Positions 26,501 through 36,332 of a stretch of 63,492 nt of DNA are shown here, in pieces; the first letter of the stretch is position 1; every line of letters begins with the position of its first letter. Below the pieces are notes generated by a model. The model saw only the letters and a list, made by a program, of their open reading frames with translations. It did no database searches and was not told the DNA's origin. This DNA comes from Acidimicrobiaceae bacterium (GTDB lineage: Bacteria; Actinomycetota; Acidimicrobiia; Acidimicrobiales; Aldehydirespiratoraceae): contig JAPPLH010000061.1 in the NCBI GenBank assembly GCA_028819505.1, positions 14,796 to 78,287 on the forward strand. Direction: 5' to 3'. The position numbers and the translations under genes are program-made.

Positions 26501-28036
26501 ATGAGCGCCGGGCGTCGAAGGCGGCGGCCGCGGCAGGCTGCGGTCACCGGGTCGGGCGGCCCGGTCCAGCCGCCGTGGCGGCTGCATGAGCGCCGGTTCG
26601 AGCCGACCCCGGTGGTGAGCGAGGACGAGCTCGAGGCCATACACGCCGCCTCGCTGACGGTGCTGCGCCACACCGGCATGGATTTCCTGCATCCCACCGC
26701 CCTCAGGATGTGGGCCGAGGCGGGGGCCTGGGTGGACGGGGATCGGGTGCGCTTCGACCCGGAGATGGTCACCGAACTGGTGTCCGCCGCCCCCGGCGAG
26801 TTCGTGCTTCACGCTCCCGACCCGGCCCGTCATCTCCCGATGGGGGGCCGCAGCGTCTCCTTCGCCTCGGTGGCCAGCCCCCCGAACGTGGCCGACCGGG
26901 CCGGCGGCCGCCGCACCGGCAACCGGGACGACTTCCGGCGGCTGGTGATGCTCGCTGAGGTGCTCAACGCGGTCGGCTTCCACGGCGGCTATCCGGTGGA
27001 GCCGGTGGACGTGCACGCATCGGTGCGCCATCTGGTGGCCACCCGCGACCTGCTCACCCTGACCGGCAAAGCGGTCAACGCCTACTCGCTGGGAGCGCAG
27101 CGCAACCGCGACTGCCTGGAGATGGTGCGAATCGCGCGCGGCGTAAGCGACGACGACCTGGAACGCGAGCCGTCGATCTTCACCGTGGTGAACTGCAACT
27201 CGCCGCTGCGTCTCGACACTCCCATGCTGGAGGGGATCCTGCAGTACTCGGCCCGCAACCAGGCGGTGGCGGTCACCCCGTTCACGCTGGCCGGGGCGAT
27301 GGCGCCGGTCACGGTGGCCGGCGCGGTGGTGCAGCAGAACGCTGAGGCGTTGGCCGGCATCGCCTTCTGCCAGTTGGTGAGACCGGGTTCGCCGGTGCTC
27401 TACGGGGGGTTCACCTCCAACGTCGACATGCAGTCGGGCGCACCGGCCTTCGGCACGCCCGAGTACATGAAGGCGGTGCTGCTCGGGGGCCAGCTGGCTC
27501 GCCGGTACGGGGTCCCCTACCGGTCCTCCAACGTCTGCGCGGCCAACGCGGTCGACGCCCAGGCCGCCTACGAGAGCGTGCTCTCGCTGTGGGCCGTGGT
27601 GACGGGCGGCGCCCACATGGTGATGCACGGCGCAGGCTGGATGGAGGGAGGGCTGCAAGCCTGCTACGAGAAGATGGTCATCGACGCCGACATGATCGGC
27701 ATGGTGGGCGAATTCTTGCGGCCCCTGGCGACCGATGGGGACTCGCTCGCGGTGGAGGCCATCGACGAGGTCGGCCCCGGCGGGCACTTCTTCGGCACGG
27801 CCCACACCCTGGCCCGCTACCGCGACGCGTTCTTCAAGCCGATGGTGTCGGACTGGCGCAACTACGAGACCTGGGCCGAGGCCGGCTCTCCCACGGCCCT
27901 GGACCACGCCGAACGCCTGGTCGGGGAGCTCCTGGACGCCTACGAGCCTCCGCGGTTGGCCGACGACGTGCGGGAGGAGCTGGACGATTTCACCGACCGG
28001 CGCATAGCCGAGGGCGGGGTCCAGACCGACTTCTAG
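26501..28036 (+). CDS. Trimethylamine methyltransferase (MttB) family protein, non-pyrrolysine
   Basis: A 511-aa member of the MttB/COG5598 superfamily, whose non-pyrrolysine members demethylate quaternary amines such as glycine betaine, carnitine or proline betaine and pass the methyl to a corrinoid protein. Typical segments are DFLHPTALRMWAEAG, TLAGAMAPVTVAGAVVQQNA, GSPVLYGGFTSNVDMQSGAP and GGAHMVMHGAGWMEGGL. There is no in-frame amber codon, so pyrrolysine is not used. No corrinoid protein gene is in the window. A Rieske oxygenase and a dimethylglycine-dehydrogenase-like gene follow on the same strand, consistent with methylated-amine use. Confidence 0.9.
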   Translation: MSAGRRRRRPRQAAVTGSGGPVQPPWRLHERRFEPTPVVSEDELEAIHAASLTVLRHTGMDFLHPTALRMWAEAGAWVDGDRVRFDPEMVTELVSAAPGEFVLHAPDPARHLPMGGRSVSFASVASPPNVADRAGGRRTGNRDDFRRLVMLAEVLNAVGFHGGYPVEPVDVHASVRHLVATRDLLTLTGKAVNAYSLGAQRNRDCLEMVRIARGVSDDDLEREPSIFTVVNCNSPLRLDTPMLEGILQYSARNQAVAVTPFTLAGAMAPVTVAGAVVQQNAEALAGIAFCQLVRPGSPVLYGGFTSNVDMQSGAPAFGTPEYMKAVLLGGQLARRYGVPYRSSNVCAANAVDAQAAYESVLSLWAVVTGGAHMVMHGAGWMEGGLQACYEKMVIDADMIGMVGEFLRPLATDGDSLAVEAIDEVGPGGHFFGTAHTLARYRDAFFKPMVSDWRNYETWAEAGSPTALDHAERLVGELLDAYEPPRLADDVREELDDFTDRRIAEGGVQTDF

Positions 28037-28309
28037 GCGCAGCCGCCGCCCGAGGTTTGGAACGGCCGCGTGCATCCGCTATTCTGCGCGTCGTTCTAGC
28101 CGGCCGCGGCGGCGATGAACATGTGAGTGCCGGAGCGCCTCCCCCGGTTGAATGCTTGGGGCCGAGAGGGGAAGCACTCCGGCGCTTTGCAGTCTAGATG
28201 CCTCATCAGTCATATTGAGCGCCTTTCACATGCTCGAACGGGCGGATCGGCCGGTGAGGCCGCGTGCTGGGCGTTGCGGTCGGGGAGCGGCCGTGGTGTA
28301 CTTCGCGCC

Positions 28310-29590
28310 ATGGGACAGCCGGGTACGGTGGGCTCGATCGACTTCACCTCCGAGGACTTCTGGTCGGCCACCCGGCGGCCGCTCGACCAGGCGACCGGAC
28401 TCCAGCCGGCCGTCTACACCAGCGAGGACTTCCACGAGGTCGAGAAGGATCGCCTGTTCGGTCGGGCCTGGGTGGCGGTGGCCTCGGCGTCGGAGGTGGC
28501 CGAGCCGGGCCGCCTGCTGGTGCGCATGGTGGGCGACACCTCGGTGCTGATCGCCCGGGGCCTCGACGGCGCGCTGCGGGGCTTCATCAACTCGTGCCGG
28601 CACCGGGGCACCGAGCTGGCCTCGGTGGACTGCACCGTGCCGCGGATGATCCGCTGCCCCTACCACCGCTGGGGGTACGCCCTCGACGGCACGCTGGTGG
28701 CCACGCCGCTGTTCGACGAGGTGCCCCGACCGGACTTCGATCCCGCCGAGTTCTCCCTGCTGCCGGTGCGGGTGGAGACCTGGGGCTTCTGTGTGTTCGC
28801 CTGCCTGGACGAGCGGACGCCGCCGCTGGCCGAGTGGCTGGGCGACCTGCCCGAGCGGATGGGCGGCTACGGCTTCGACGGCTGGTACGTCCACGGGAGG
28901 TGCAGCTTCGACGTGGCCGCCAACTGGAAGCTGATCACCGAGAACTTCCAGGAGTACTACCACCTCGCCTGGGTCCATCCCGAGCTGGCCAAGGTGTCCC
29001 GGGTCCGGGACCACTACCGCTACCAGGGGCCGGGCCTGTACTGCGGCCAGACCACGACCCCGGTGTCGGGCGACGAGCGCGACGACTGGCTGGTGCTTCC
29101 TCCGGCCTCCGGGCTGGACAGCTCCGACTCGGTGAGCGGCCGGTTCGTGGCCGTGTTCCCCAACGTGACGCTGGCCGTGCTTCCCAGCCATGCCTTCGTG
29201 ATGCGCCTCGAGCCGCTGTCGGTGGGCGCCACCCGCGAGCACTGCGCGTTCCTGTTCCCGCCCTCCACCGATCCCGACACCGTGGGCGACGCCTTCGAGG
29301 CCACCCGCAAGTTCTGGATCGAGGTCAACAACGAGGACATCGACATCTGCGAGCGGTCCCAGCGGGGGCTGGCCTTGGGCGCGGCCCCGCCCGGGCCGTT
29401 GTCGCCCCGCTTCGAGGAGCCCCTGCACCGCTTCCACAACATGGTGGCCGACTGCATGACCGCGGACTCGTTGGCCACCGGAGTGACGGTGCCGGGCGGG
29501 GACGGTCCCGGCGACGCCGAGCGCTACGGCTGCGGGCCCAACCCCGCCCTGCCCGCCATCGACGCCCGCCGCTGGCCGAGCACGGACTGA
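28310..29590 (+). CDS. Rieske oxygenase alpha subunit, quaternary-amine type
   Basis: A 426-aa ring-hydroxylating-type oxygenase. The Rieske [2Fe-2S] ligands are CRHRG (about residues 95-99) and CPYHRWGY (about 115-122). The mononuclear iron region is NWKLITENFQEYYHLAWVHP, with two His. This pattern is shared with glycine betaine (GbcA), stachydrine and carnitine demethylating oxygenases, and the downstream dimethylglycine-dehydrogenase-like gene supports betaine to dimethylglycine plus formaldehyde. No reductase (GbcB-like) gene is adjacent. I chose ATG 28310; the in-frame extension upstream to 28127 has no domain character. Confidence 0.88.
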   Translation: MGQPGTVGSIDFTSEDFWSATRRPLDQATGLQPAVYTSEDFHEVEKDRLFGRAWVAVASASEVAEPGRLLVRMVGDTSVLIARGLDGALRGFINSCRHRGTELASVDCTVPRMIRCPYHRWGYALDGTLVATPLFDEVPRPDFDPAEFSLLPVRVETWGFCVFACLDERTPPLAEWLGDLPERMGGYGFDGWYVHGRCSFDVAANWKLITENFQEYYHLAWVHPELAKVSRVRDHYRYQGPGLYCGQTTTPVSGDERDDWLVLPPASGLDSSDSVSGRFVAVFPNVTLAVLPSHAFVMRLEPLSVGATREHCAFLFPPSTDPDTVGDAFEATRKFWIEVNNEDIDICERSQRGLALGAAPPGPLSPRFEEPLHRFHNMVADCMTADSLATGVTVPGGDGPGDAERYGCGPNPALPAIDARRWPSTD

Positions 29591-29621
29591 TCGGCGCCCG
29601 CCGGCTCCGGGAGAGACTCGG

Positions 29622-32174
29622 ATGAGGACGGACGCGCGGGTCGTGGTGGTCGGTGGGGGAGTGGTGGGCGCCAGCGTCCTCTACCACCTGACCAAGGCGG
29701 GTTGGACCGATGTGGTGCTGGTGGAGCGCACCGAGCTCACCGCCGGCTCCACTTGGCACAGCGCGGGCGGCATGCACACCCTCAACGGCGATCCCAACGT
29801 GGCCCGGCTCCAGCGCTACACGATGCAGCTGTACGCCGAGATCGAGCGGGTCTCCGGCCAGGACTGCGGCATCCACATGCCGGGCGGGGTCATGCTGGCC
29901 GACACTCCCGAGCGGCTCGACTGGCTGAGGATGACCCATGCCAGGGGCCGCTACCTGGGCATGGAGACCGAGATCGTCTCGGTGGCCGAGGCGGCCGAGC
30001 TGGTGCCGCTGATCGACCCCAAGTACTTCGTGGGCGCGCTGGTCGACGCCCACGAGGGCCACGTCGACCCGGCCGGGGTGACCCACGCCTACGCAAAAGC
30101 GGCCCGGCTGGCGGGCGCCGAGGTGTACCGCAACTGCTGGGCCCGGGCCATCGAGCGCCGCGCCGGCGGGGGCTGGCGGGTCCTGCTGTACGACACGGCC
30201 ACCGGCGAGGACCTGGCCGCCATCGACTGCGAGCACGTCGTGAACTGCGGGGGCCTGTGGGCCCGCGAGGTGGGCCGCATGGTGGGCCTGGAGCTGCCGG
30301 TGCTGGCCATGGAGCACATGTACCTGGTGACCGAGCCGCTGGAGGAGGTCCGCGACTTCAACCGGCGCACCGGCTCGCGGCTGAGGCATGTGATCGACTT
30401 CGGCGGCGAGATCTACATGCGCCAGGAGGGCGAGGGGATGCTGCTGGGCACCTACGAGCGGGCCTGCGTGCCCTGGTCGCCCCGCCAGACGCCGTGGGAC
30501 TTCTCCATGAGGCTGCTGCCGCCCGACCTGGACCGCATCTCGGACTCGCTGGAGGTGGCCTTCGCCCACTTCCCGGCGTTCGCCACTGCGGGGATCCAGC
30601 GGGTGGTGAACGGGCCGTTCACGTTCGCGCCCGACGGCAACCCGCTGATCGGTCCCGTCCGGGGCCTGCCGGGATACTGGACCGCGTGCGGGGTGATGGC
30701 CGGGCTGTCGCAGGGCGGCGGTGTGGGGTTGTCGGTGGCCAACTGGATGGTGGAGGGCGATCCCGGCTTCGACGTGTGGGCCATGGACGTGGCCCGCTTC
30801 GGCGACTACGCCACGAGCGCCTACACCGATGCCAAGGTGCGCGAGAACTACGCGCGCCGGTTCCGCATCACGTTCCCCAACGAGTTCCTGCCCGAGGGAC
30901 GGGGCGTGCAGACCTCGCCCATCTACGACCGGTTGGTGGCGGCCAACGCGGTGTGGGGCGACGCCTTCGGCCTGGAGTCGGCGCTGTGGTTCCAGACCCC
31001 TGGGCTGGAGCCGGTCGAGGAGGTCACCTTCGGGCGTTCCAACGCCTGGGACCGGGTGCGGGCCGAGACCCTGGCCGTGCGGGCCGGCGTCGGCATGATG
31101 GAGACCACCGGTTTCGCCAAGTTCCTGGTGTCGGGTCCGGGAGCGAGGGAGTGGCTCGATCGGCTGCTGGCGGGGCGGATACCGATCCCGGGCCGCATGG
31201 CGCTCACACCGATGACCAACCCGGCGGGGAACCTCGCCGGCGATCTGACGGTGGCGTGCCTGCCGGCCGCGCCAGGCCGGGCCGAGGGACCGGCGGGCAC
31301 GGTGGTGGGCGGCACCACCGGCAACGTGCGGGACGGCGAGCGATTCGTGGTGTTCGGCTCGGGAATCGCTGAGCGCTACTACGAGCGCTGGTTCGACGCC
31401 CATCTGCCTGAGGATGGTTCGGTGAGCTACCTCACGCTGGGCGCGGAGTTGTGCGGACTGGCCATCGCCGGGCCGGCGGCGAGGGATCTGCTGACCGAGG
31501 TCACCGACGCCGATGTGTCGGCTCACGGCATGCGGTTCATGGCCTTCAGCGAGATGGAGGTGGGATTGGCGCCGGTGTGGTGCGGTCGGATCAGCTTCAC
31601 CGGTGATCTGGGCTACGAGTTGTGGATGCCGGCCCGCTACCAGCGCTACGTGTTCGATCTGCTGCGGTCGGCGGGGGAGGCGCACGGGCTGGAGTTCTTC
31701 GGGCTGCACGCGTTGAACTCGCTGCGCCTGGAGAAGGGGTTCGGGTCGTGGCTGCGCGAGTACCGGCCCGACTACGACCCGTTCGAGGCCGGGCTGGGCC
31801 GCTTCGTGCGGATGGAGAAGGACTTCATCGGCCGGGAGGCCCTGGCCAAGAAGCACGGCGAGGCCGGGCCGTCGGGCGGGGTGGCAGCGACAGGCCTGCG
31901 CCTGTGTACCTGGACGGTCGACGTGGGCACCGGCGCCGATGCCTGCGACGTGATCGGCGACGAGCCGGTGTGGCACGACGGCGAGGTGGTCGGCTGGGTC
32001 ACCTCCGGCGGTTGTGCCCACCACAGCGAGGCATCGGTGGCCATGGGCTACATCCCCGCCGAGCTGGCCGACTCCACCGGCCACTTCGAGATCGAGATAG
32101 TCGGCACCCGCCGCCCCGCCAAGCCGGTCGAGAGCTGCCTATGGGACCCCGAAGGCACCCGCATGCGGTCATAG
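29622..32174 (+). CDS. Dimethylglycine/sarcosine dehydrogenase-like FAD protein fused to GcvT domain
   Basis: An 850-aa two-part enzyme. Residues 1-400 are a DAO-type FAD domain: VVVVGGGVVGASVLYHLTKA, then SAGG preceded by GSTWH, whose His is the usual site of covalent FAD, and FAPDGNPLIGPVRGLPGYW. Residues 430-850 are a GcvT/tetrahydrofolate-binding domain (SGPGAREWLDRLLAG, GRISFTGDLGYELWMP, ALNSLRLEKGFGSWLREYRP). Such fusions oxidatively demethylate dimethylglycine or sarcosine and trap formaldehyde on tetrahydrofolate. It follows the Rieske gene by 31 bp and has GGGAGA before its ATG, so the two are probably an operon. Confidence 0.92.
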   Translation: MRTDARVVVVGGGVVGASVLYHLTKAGWTDVVLVERTELTAGSTWHSAGGMHTLNGDPNVARLQRYTMQLYAEIERVSGQDCGIHMPGGVMLADTPERLDWLRMTHARGRYLGMETEIVSVAEAAELVPLIDPKYFVGALVDAHEGHVDPAGVTHAYAKAARLAGAEVYRNCWARAIERRAGGGWRVLLYDTATGEDLAAIDCEHVVNCGGLWAREVGRMVGLELPVLAMEHMYLVTEPLEEVRDFNRRTGSRLRHVIDFGGEIYMRQEGEGMLLGTYERACVPWSPRQTPWDFSMRLLPPDLDRISDSLEVAFAHFPAFATAGIQRVVNGPFTFAPDGNPLIGPVRGLPGYWTACGVMAGLSQGGGVGLSVANWMVEGDPGFDVWAMDVARFGDYATSAYTDAKVRENYARRFRITFPNEFLPEGRGVQTSPIYDRLVAANAVWGDAFGLESALWFQTPGLEPVEEVTFGRSNAWDRVRAETLAVRAGVGMMETTGFAKFLVSGPGAREWLDRLLAGRIPIPGRMALTPMTNPAGNLAGDLTVACLPAAPGRAEGPAGTVVGGTTGNVRDGERFVVFGSGIAERYYERWFDAHLPEDGSVSYLTLGAELCGLAIAGPAARDLLTEVTDADVSAHGMRFMAFSEMEVGLAPVWCGRISFTGDLGYELWMPARYQRYVFDLLRSAGEAHGLEFFGLHALNSLRLEKGFGSWLREYRPDYDPFEAGLGRFVRMEKDFIGREALAKKHGEAGPSGGVAATGLRLCTWTVDVGTGADACDVIGDEPVWHDGEVVGWVTSGGCAHHSEASVAMGYIPAELADSTGHFEIEIVGTRRPAKPVESCLWDPEGTRMRS

Positions 32175-32198
32175 CGCGGGCGTGTCACAACTCGGGGG

Positions 32199-32204
32199 TA
32201 CGGT
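32199..32204 (+). promoter_or_regulatory. -10 box (TACGGT) of the PLD-helicase gene
   Basis: TACGGT with a 7-nt spacer to the GTG at 32212; leaderless type. It shows that the defence island has its own promoter immediately after the metabolic operon. Confidence 0.5.
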
Positions 32205-32211
32205 CTGACCT

Positions 32212-35200
32212 GTGAGCGAAGCGGGCGGCGGGGAGCTGTTCATCGTCGACAACAGCGTGTCGGGCTGGACGGGTCTGGAGTACCTGAGCCAGTGGACCGA
32301 TGTGGCCCGATCCTTCGACATAGCCACCGGGTTCTTCGAGATCGGGGCACTGCTGGCTCTAGACGGCAAGTGGCAGCAGCTTGAGGGAATCCGGTTGCTG
32401 ATGGGCGACGAGGTGTCGCTGCGAACCCACCATGTGTTCAAGGAGGCACTGCGCCAACGGGTGGGCCGGCTCGATGACAGCTTGGAGCACGAGAAGGGCC
32501 CCAATCCGTTCCTTGAAGGGGTGGAGGCGGTGGTCGAGGCCATCGCTGAAGGACGGATCGAGTGCCGCGTCTACCGGCGTGACAAGTTCCACGCCAAGGC
32601 ATACATCACCCACGCCAGGTTCGATGTGGTCGGGGCGCAGGCGCTGGTGGGGTCGAGCAACTTCACCACGCCGGGCTTGACCCGCAACGTCGAGTTGAAC
32701 ATCCAGGTGCAGGGCGGCCGGGACGTCGCCCAGCTTCAGGAATGGTTCGAGACCCATTGGGCGGCGGCGGAGGACGTGACCGCCGACGTGCTGAAGGCGA
32801 TCACCCGCCACACCGCCGAGTTCACGCCTTTCGACGTGTACGCCCGGGCGTTGCACGAGTTCTTCCGGGGCCGCGAGCTCACGGCAGGTGAGTGGGACGA
32901 GTCCCAGTCCCGCATGTTCGGCCATCTGGACCGCTACCAGCAGGAGGCGTACTGGTCTCTGATGAAGATCGCCCGCCAGCACGGCGGAGCGTTCCTGTGC
33001 GACGGTGTGGGCCTGGGCAAGACGTTCGTGGGTTTGATGCTGATCGAGCGGCTGGTGCTGCACGAGAACAAGCGAGTGGTGCTGTTCGCTCCCAAGGCGG
33101 CCCGGGAGGGGGTGTGGGAGCCGCACCTGCGCCGATGGCTGCCCCATATCGGAGGCGTGGGCGGCGGCGCCGACTTCTCGAGCCTCAGCGTGTTCAGCCA
33201 CACCGACCTTGGCCGGGGCAACCAGTTTCCCGAGCGCTTCCAGCGCATGACCGACCTGGCTGACGCAGTGATCGTCGATGAGGCCCACCACTTCCGCAAC
33301 CGTGGCAGCCGAGGCGACGACAGCGAACTCAGCAGCATCGGCGACGGGCAGGACCGGCGGTCCCGTTACTGGCGCCTGTACGACATGCTCGACGGTTCGA
33401 CACGATCCAAGCTGCTGTTCCTGCTCACCGCCACGCCGGTCAACAACCGTCTGGCGGACTTCCGTCACATGGCCGAGTTGTTCACCCGAGGCGACGAGGC
33501 CTTCTTCGGCCGCAGCCTCGGAGTGAACCACCTGTCGGGACACTTCAACGTGATGGAACGAGACCTGCAAGCCACTCTCGGCGCAGCAGGAGGCAGCAAC
33601 GGGAACGGCAGCGGCGACATCTCGGGCAGAGCAGCCATGGCTCTCGCCGAGGGGCTCACTCAGGAGGCCCGCGACGCCCTGGCTGCGGATGTGGTCTTTG
33701 GAGCGTTGGTTGTGCAGCGCAGCCGGTCCTACGCCAAGGCCAGCCAGATCCAGGAGCGCGGCGAGTCGGCCGCGTTCGCGGAGCGCAAGCCGCCCCAGGT
33801 GGCCGAGTACTCGATCCGGTCGTCGTACCGGGACGTGCTCGACATGTTCGAGAAGGCCTGCCGCCGCCAGAATCCGCTGTTCTCCCTGGCGGTCTACTAC
33901 CCGTTGGCTCACTACATCGGCCCCGAGAAGGACATCGACCCCTTCGAGGAGGGCCGCCAGCGCCAGGTGGTGGGGCTGATACGCACCATGTTCCTGAAGC
34001 GGTTCGAGAGCTCGGTGTACGCGTTCGAGAAGTCGCTGGACCGGCTGATGCGCAAGCTGCTGGCCTTCGTCGAGGTCCACTGCGAGCCAGGTGCGGAACG
34101 GCAGCGGCTCGACGGATGGCTGCACCGGCACGCGGAGGTGGTCGGCTACCGGCCCGAGGTACAGCTCGGACTGGACTTCGACGGCGAGGACGACGACGAC
34201 GCCGCCGACGAGGATGTGATCCCGCCCGAGTTGCTGGAGGCGGTCGAAGAACTGTCCCGCGACGAGTACGACGTGGTCGTCATCGTCGACAAGACCTTCG
34301 AGGACCTCGACGAGATAGTCCGCTTCCTCGACGCGACCAGTCGCCTCACCCCGGACCAGGACGACAAGGTTCGCAAGCTCACCCGGCTGCTCCGTACCAA
34401 GGACCTCTCGGGTCGCAAGGTGTTGGTGTTCACCGAGTTCGCCGACACCGCCCGCTACGTGGAGTCGCAGCTCCGGTCCGCTGGGATCGACGGTCTGGCT
34501 CGCATCGACAGCGGCTCGAAGATCGACCGGGCGGAGGCGATCCGCCGGTTCTCCCCCTACTACAACGGATCGAGCAGCGCTGAGCTGACCGATCGTGGGC
34601 TAAAGGAGATCCGGGTGCTGGTGTCCACCGACGTGCTGTCGGAGGGTCTGAACCTCCAGGACGCCACCCGATTGGTCAACTACGACCTGCACTGGAATCC
34701 GGTGCGGCTGATGCAGCGCATAGGCCGGGTCGACCGCCGCATGAGCCCCGAGACCGAGGAGCGCCTCCGGGCCGATCACCCCGAGGCGGCTGCGGACCGG
34801 GGCACGGTCCGGTTCTGGAACTTCCTTCCCCCCGAGGAGTTGGAGCGGATCCTGAAGCTGTACGAGCGGGTCACCGGCAAGGTGCTGATGATCTCGAGCA
34901 CGCTCGGCATCGAGGGCCGCAAACTGCTGCGCCCCGACGACGCCTACGACCCGCTGCGCGAGTTCAACGCCTCCTACGAGGGCACCCGAACCGCTGTCGA
35001 GGAGATGCACCTGGAGTACCAGGCGCTGCTCAAGCGCCACCCGGAGCTGGCCGAGCGGCTCGACGGGCTGCCCGGCTCGGTGTTCTCGGGCCGCCGCAAG
35101 TTCAGCAAGGGCGCGAGCGGCGTGTTCTTCTGCTACTCGCTGCCCGCGCTCGACGCCGACGAAGGCGCGTTCACCCTGGACGCCGGGCCCACCCGCTGGT

Positions 35201-35427
35201 ACCTCTACGACGTCGACGCCGACGCGATCGTCGAGTCTCCCGGCGAGATCGTCGAGAGCATCCGCTCCAAGCCCAACACCCCGCGCCGCTGCGAGATGGG
35301 CCGAGCCACCCTCAAGGACCTGCGCGACAAGGTCTGCCTCTACATCCGCGACTCGTACCTCAAGAGGGTCAACGCCCCCATGGACGCTCCCGAGCCCGCG
35401 CTGCGCTGCTGGATGGAACTCAACTGA
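32212..35427 (+). CDS. PLD-nuclease/SNF2 helicase fusion protein
   Basis: A 1071-aa defence-type helicase. Residues 1-185 form a phospholipase-D-like domain with one HKD motif (KFHAKAYI at about 125, GSSNFTTPGL at about 147), probably a nuclease that dimerises. The SNF2 motor has motif I GVGLGKTF (about 264), DEAH at about 355, and LLTATPVNNRL. The helicase C-terminal lobe follows a long insert: KVLVFTEFADTARYVESQL, VSTDVLSEGLNLQDATRLVN, MQRIGRVDRRM. It is followed by an antitoxin/PIN pair and then a type ISP-like methylase, the usual partner of such helicases in restriction-like systems. DISARM and BREX marker genes (DrmA/DrmB, PglZ/BrxC) are absent. Confidence 0.9.
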   Translation: MSEAGGGELFIVDNSVSGWTGLEYLSQWTDVARSFDIATGFFEIGALLALDGKWQQLEGIRLLMGDEVSLRTHHVFKEALRQRVGRLDDSLEHEKGPNPFLEGVEAVVEAIAEGRIECRVYRRDKFHAKAYITHARFDVVGAQALVGSSNFTTPGLTRNVELNIQVQGGRDVAQLQEWFETHWAAAEDVTADVLKAITRHTAEFTPFDVYARALHEFFRGRELTAGEWDESQSRMFGHLDRYQQEAYWSLMKIARQHGGAFLCDGVGLGKTFVGLMLIERLVLHENKRVVLFAPKAAREGVWEPHLRRWLPHIGGVGGGADFSSLSVFSHTDLGRGNQFPERFQRMTDLADAVIVDEAHHFRNRGSRGDDSELSSIGDGQDRRSRYWRLYDMLDGSTRSKLLFLLTATPVNNRLADFRHMAELFTRGDEAFFGRSLGVNHLSGHFNVMERDLQATLGAAGGSNGNGSGDISGRAAMALAEGLTQEARDALAADVVFGALVVQRSRSYAKASQIQERGESAAFAERKPPQVAEYSIRSSYRDVLDMFEKACRRQNPLFSLAVYYPLAHYIGPEKDIDPFEEGRQRQVVGLIRTMFLKRFESSVYAFEKSLDRLMRKLLAFVEVHCEPGAERQRLDGWLHRHAEVVGYRPEVQLGLDFDGEDDDDAADEDVIPPELLEAVEELSRDEYDVVVIVDKTFEDLDEIVRFLDATSRLTPDQDDKVRKLTRLLRTKDLSGRKVLVFTEFADTARYVESQLRSAGIDGLARIDSGSKIDRAEAIRRFSPYYNGSSSAELTDRGLKEIRVLVSTDVLSEGLNLQDATRLVNYDLHWNPVRLMQRIGRVDRRMSPETEERLRADHPEAAADRGTVRFWNFLPPEELERILKLYERVTGKVLMISSTLGIEGRKLLRPDDAYDPLREFNASYEGTRTAVEEMHLEYQALLKRHPELAERLDGLPGSVFSGRRKFSKGASGVFFCYSLPALDADEGAFTLDAGPTRWYLYDVDADAIVESPGEIVESIRSKPNTPRRCEMGRATLKDLRDKVCLYIRDSYLKRVNAPMDAPEPALRCWMELN

Positions 35428-35456
35428 TGGCTCTCAAGCCTGCCGGAACACGAGCT

Positions 35457-35476
35457 ACTATGGTCATGACCATAGT
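35457..35476. promoter_or_regulatory. Perfect 20-bp palindromic operator of toxin-antitoxin module 1
   Basis: ACTATGGTCATGACCATAGT is its own reverse complement. The same 20 bp plus the following CATAT recur upstream of the second antitoxin copy (46033-46052). It is 43 bp before the antitoxin ATG and overlaps TATGGT and CATAT, usable as -10 sequences, so it is probably the autorepression site bound by the antitoxin. Confidence 0.75.
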
Positions 35477-35518
35477 CATATCATCCGGTCCCGAGGGACC
35501 ACTGGACAGGAGGGAAGG

Positions 35519-35797
35519 ATGCCTGACAACAGCCACGAGGTGCCGTACGACACTGTCACAATCAAAGCGTCGGAGTTCAAGGCCCGATGCCTCCAACTCA
35601 TGGACGAGGTGGCCGAGACCGGCAGGGAGATCGTCATCACCAAGCACGGGCGGCCGGTGTCTCGCCTGGTGCCCCACGTCGAGAGGCCGAAGAGTCTCTT
35701 CGGCATAGACAGGGGGAAGATCGAGATCCTCGGCGACATAATCGAGCCGATCGACGTTGAATGGGACGCCGTCGCCGGCCGGTGGGAGCCCGAGTGA
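35519..35797 (+). CDS. Phd/YefM-type antitoxin, copy 1
   Basis: A 92-aa antitoxin with the prevent-host-death signature VTIKASEFKARCLQLMDEVA and EIVITKHGRPVSRLVPHVER, and an acidic C-terminus that would wrap the toxin. It should repress its own operon through the 20-bp palindrome upstream and neutralise the PIN toxin encoded next. ATG with an AGGAGGGAAGG ribosome site. Its stop overlaps the toxin start (GTGA). A paralogue with 78 of 92 identical residues lies at 46093-46371. Confidence 0.92.
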   Translation: MPDNSHEVPYDTVTIKASEFKARCLQLMDEVAETGREIVITKHGRPVSRLVPHVERPKSLFGIDRGKIEILGDIIEPIDVEWDAVAGRWEPE

Positions 35798-36192
35798 TTC
35801 TGCTGGACACGCATGTCCTGCTGTGGTACCGGGACGGGTCGCAGCGCCTCGGTTCACGGGCCCACGAGGCCCTGGACCGTGCAGCGATCAACGGGGAGGC
35901 CGCCATCTCGGCAATCACCTTCTGGGAACTTGCCCTACTGGTCAGCAAGGGGCGGATCAGCCTTCCTGGGGATGTGCGGGCATGGCGCCGCCTGAACCTG
36001 AGACAGGGCTTGACGGAAGTCCCGGTGGACGGCCGGATCGGCGCCCGCGCGGCCACCTTGGAGGGCCTCCCGGGCGATCCCGCCGACCGCATCATCGTTG
36101 CCACTGCTCTTGAGGGGCACCGGCTGGTGACCGCCGACCGGAGCATTCTCGACTGGTCGGGGCCGCTGCAGCGGCTCGACGCCACCCAGTAG
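35794..36192 (+). CDS. PIN-domain toxin (VapC-like)
   Basis: A 132-aa PIN ribonuclease: first acidic residue in VILLDTHVLLWYRDG, Glu in ISAITFWELALLVSKGR, and the last Asp residues in GDPADRIIVATALEGHRLVT followed by ADRSI. All four expected acidic positions appear present, so it should be active. VapC toxins cut tRNA or rRNA. Translation starts at GTG within the antitoxin stop, giving coupled expression. The longer in-frame ORF from 35761 is ruled out by this overlap and by the PIN domain beginning at VILLDTH. Confidence 0.9.
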   Translation: MILLDTHVLLWYRDGSQRLGSRAHEALDRAAINGEAAISAITFWELALLVSKGRISLPGDVRAWRRLNLRQGLTEVPVDGRIGARAATLEGLPGDPADRIIVATALEGHRLVTADRSILDWSGPLQRLDATQ

Positions 36193-36332
36193 CGGGTACG
36201 TCGGAGGTTGGGCGCTGTGTCGCTCGTTGAGTGTCGCCAACGCGGCCTGCGCCGGCTCAGCGATGCGCGACTGATTCACCTGGGGCCCCGGCGGACGGCT
36301 GGACCGATGCGCCCGCCGATAGGGGCCCAATC

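Noticed and set aside
26501-28036. Pyrrolysine-containing MttB
   Set aside because: The reading frame has no internal TAG; it is a non-pyrrolysine homologue.
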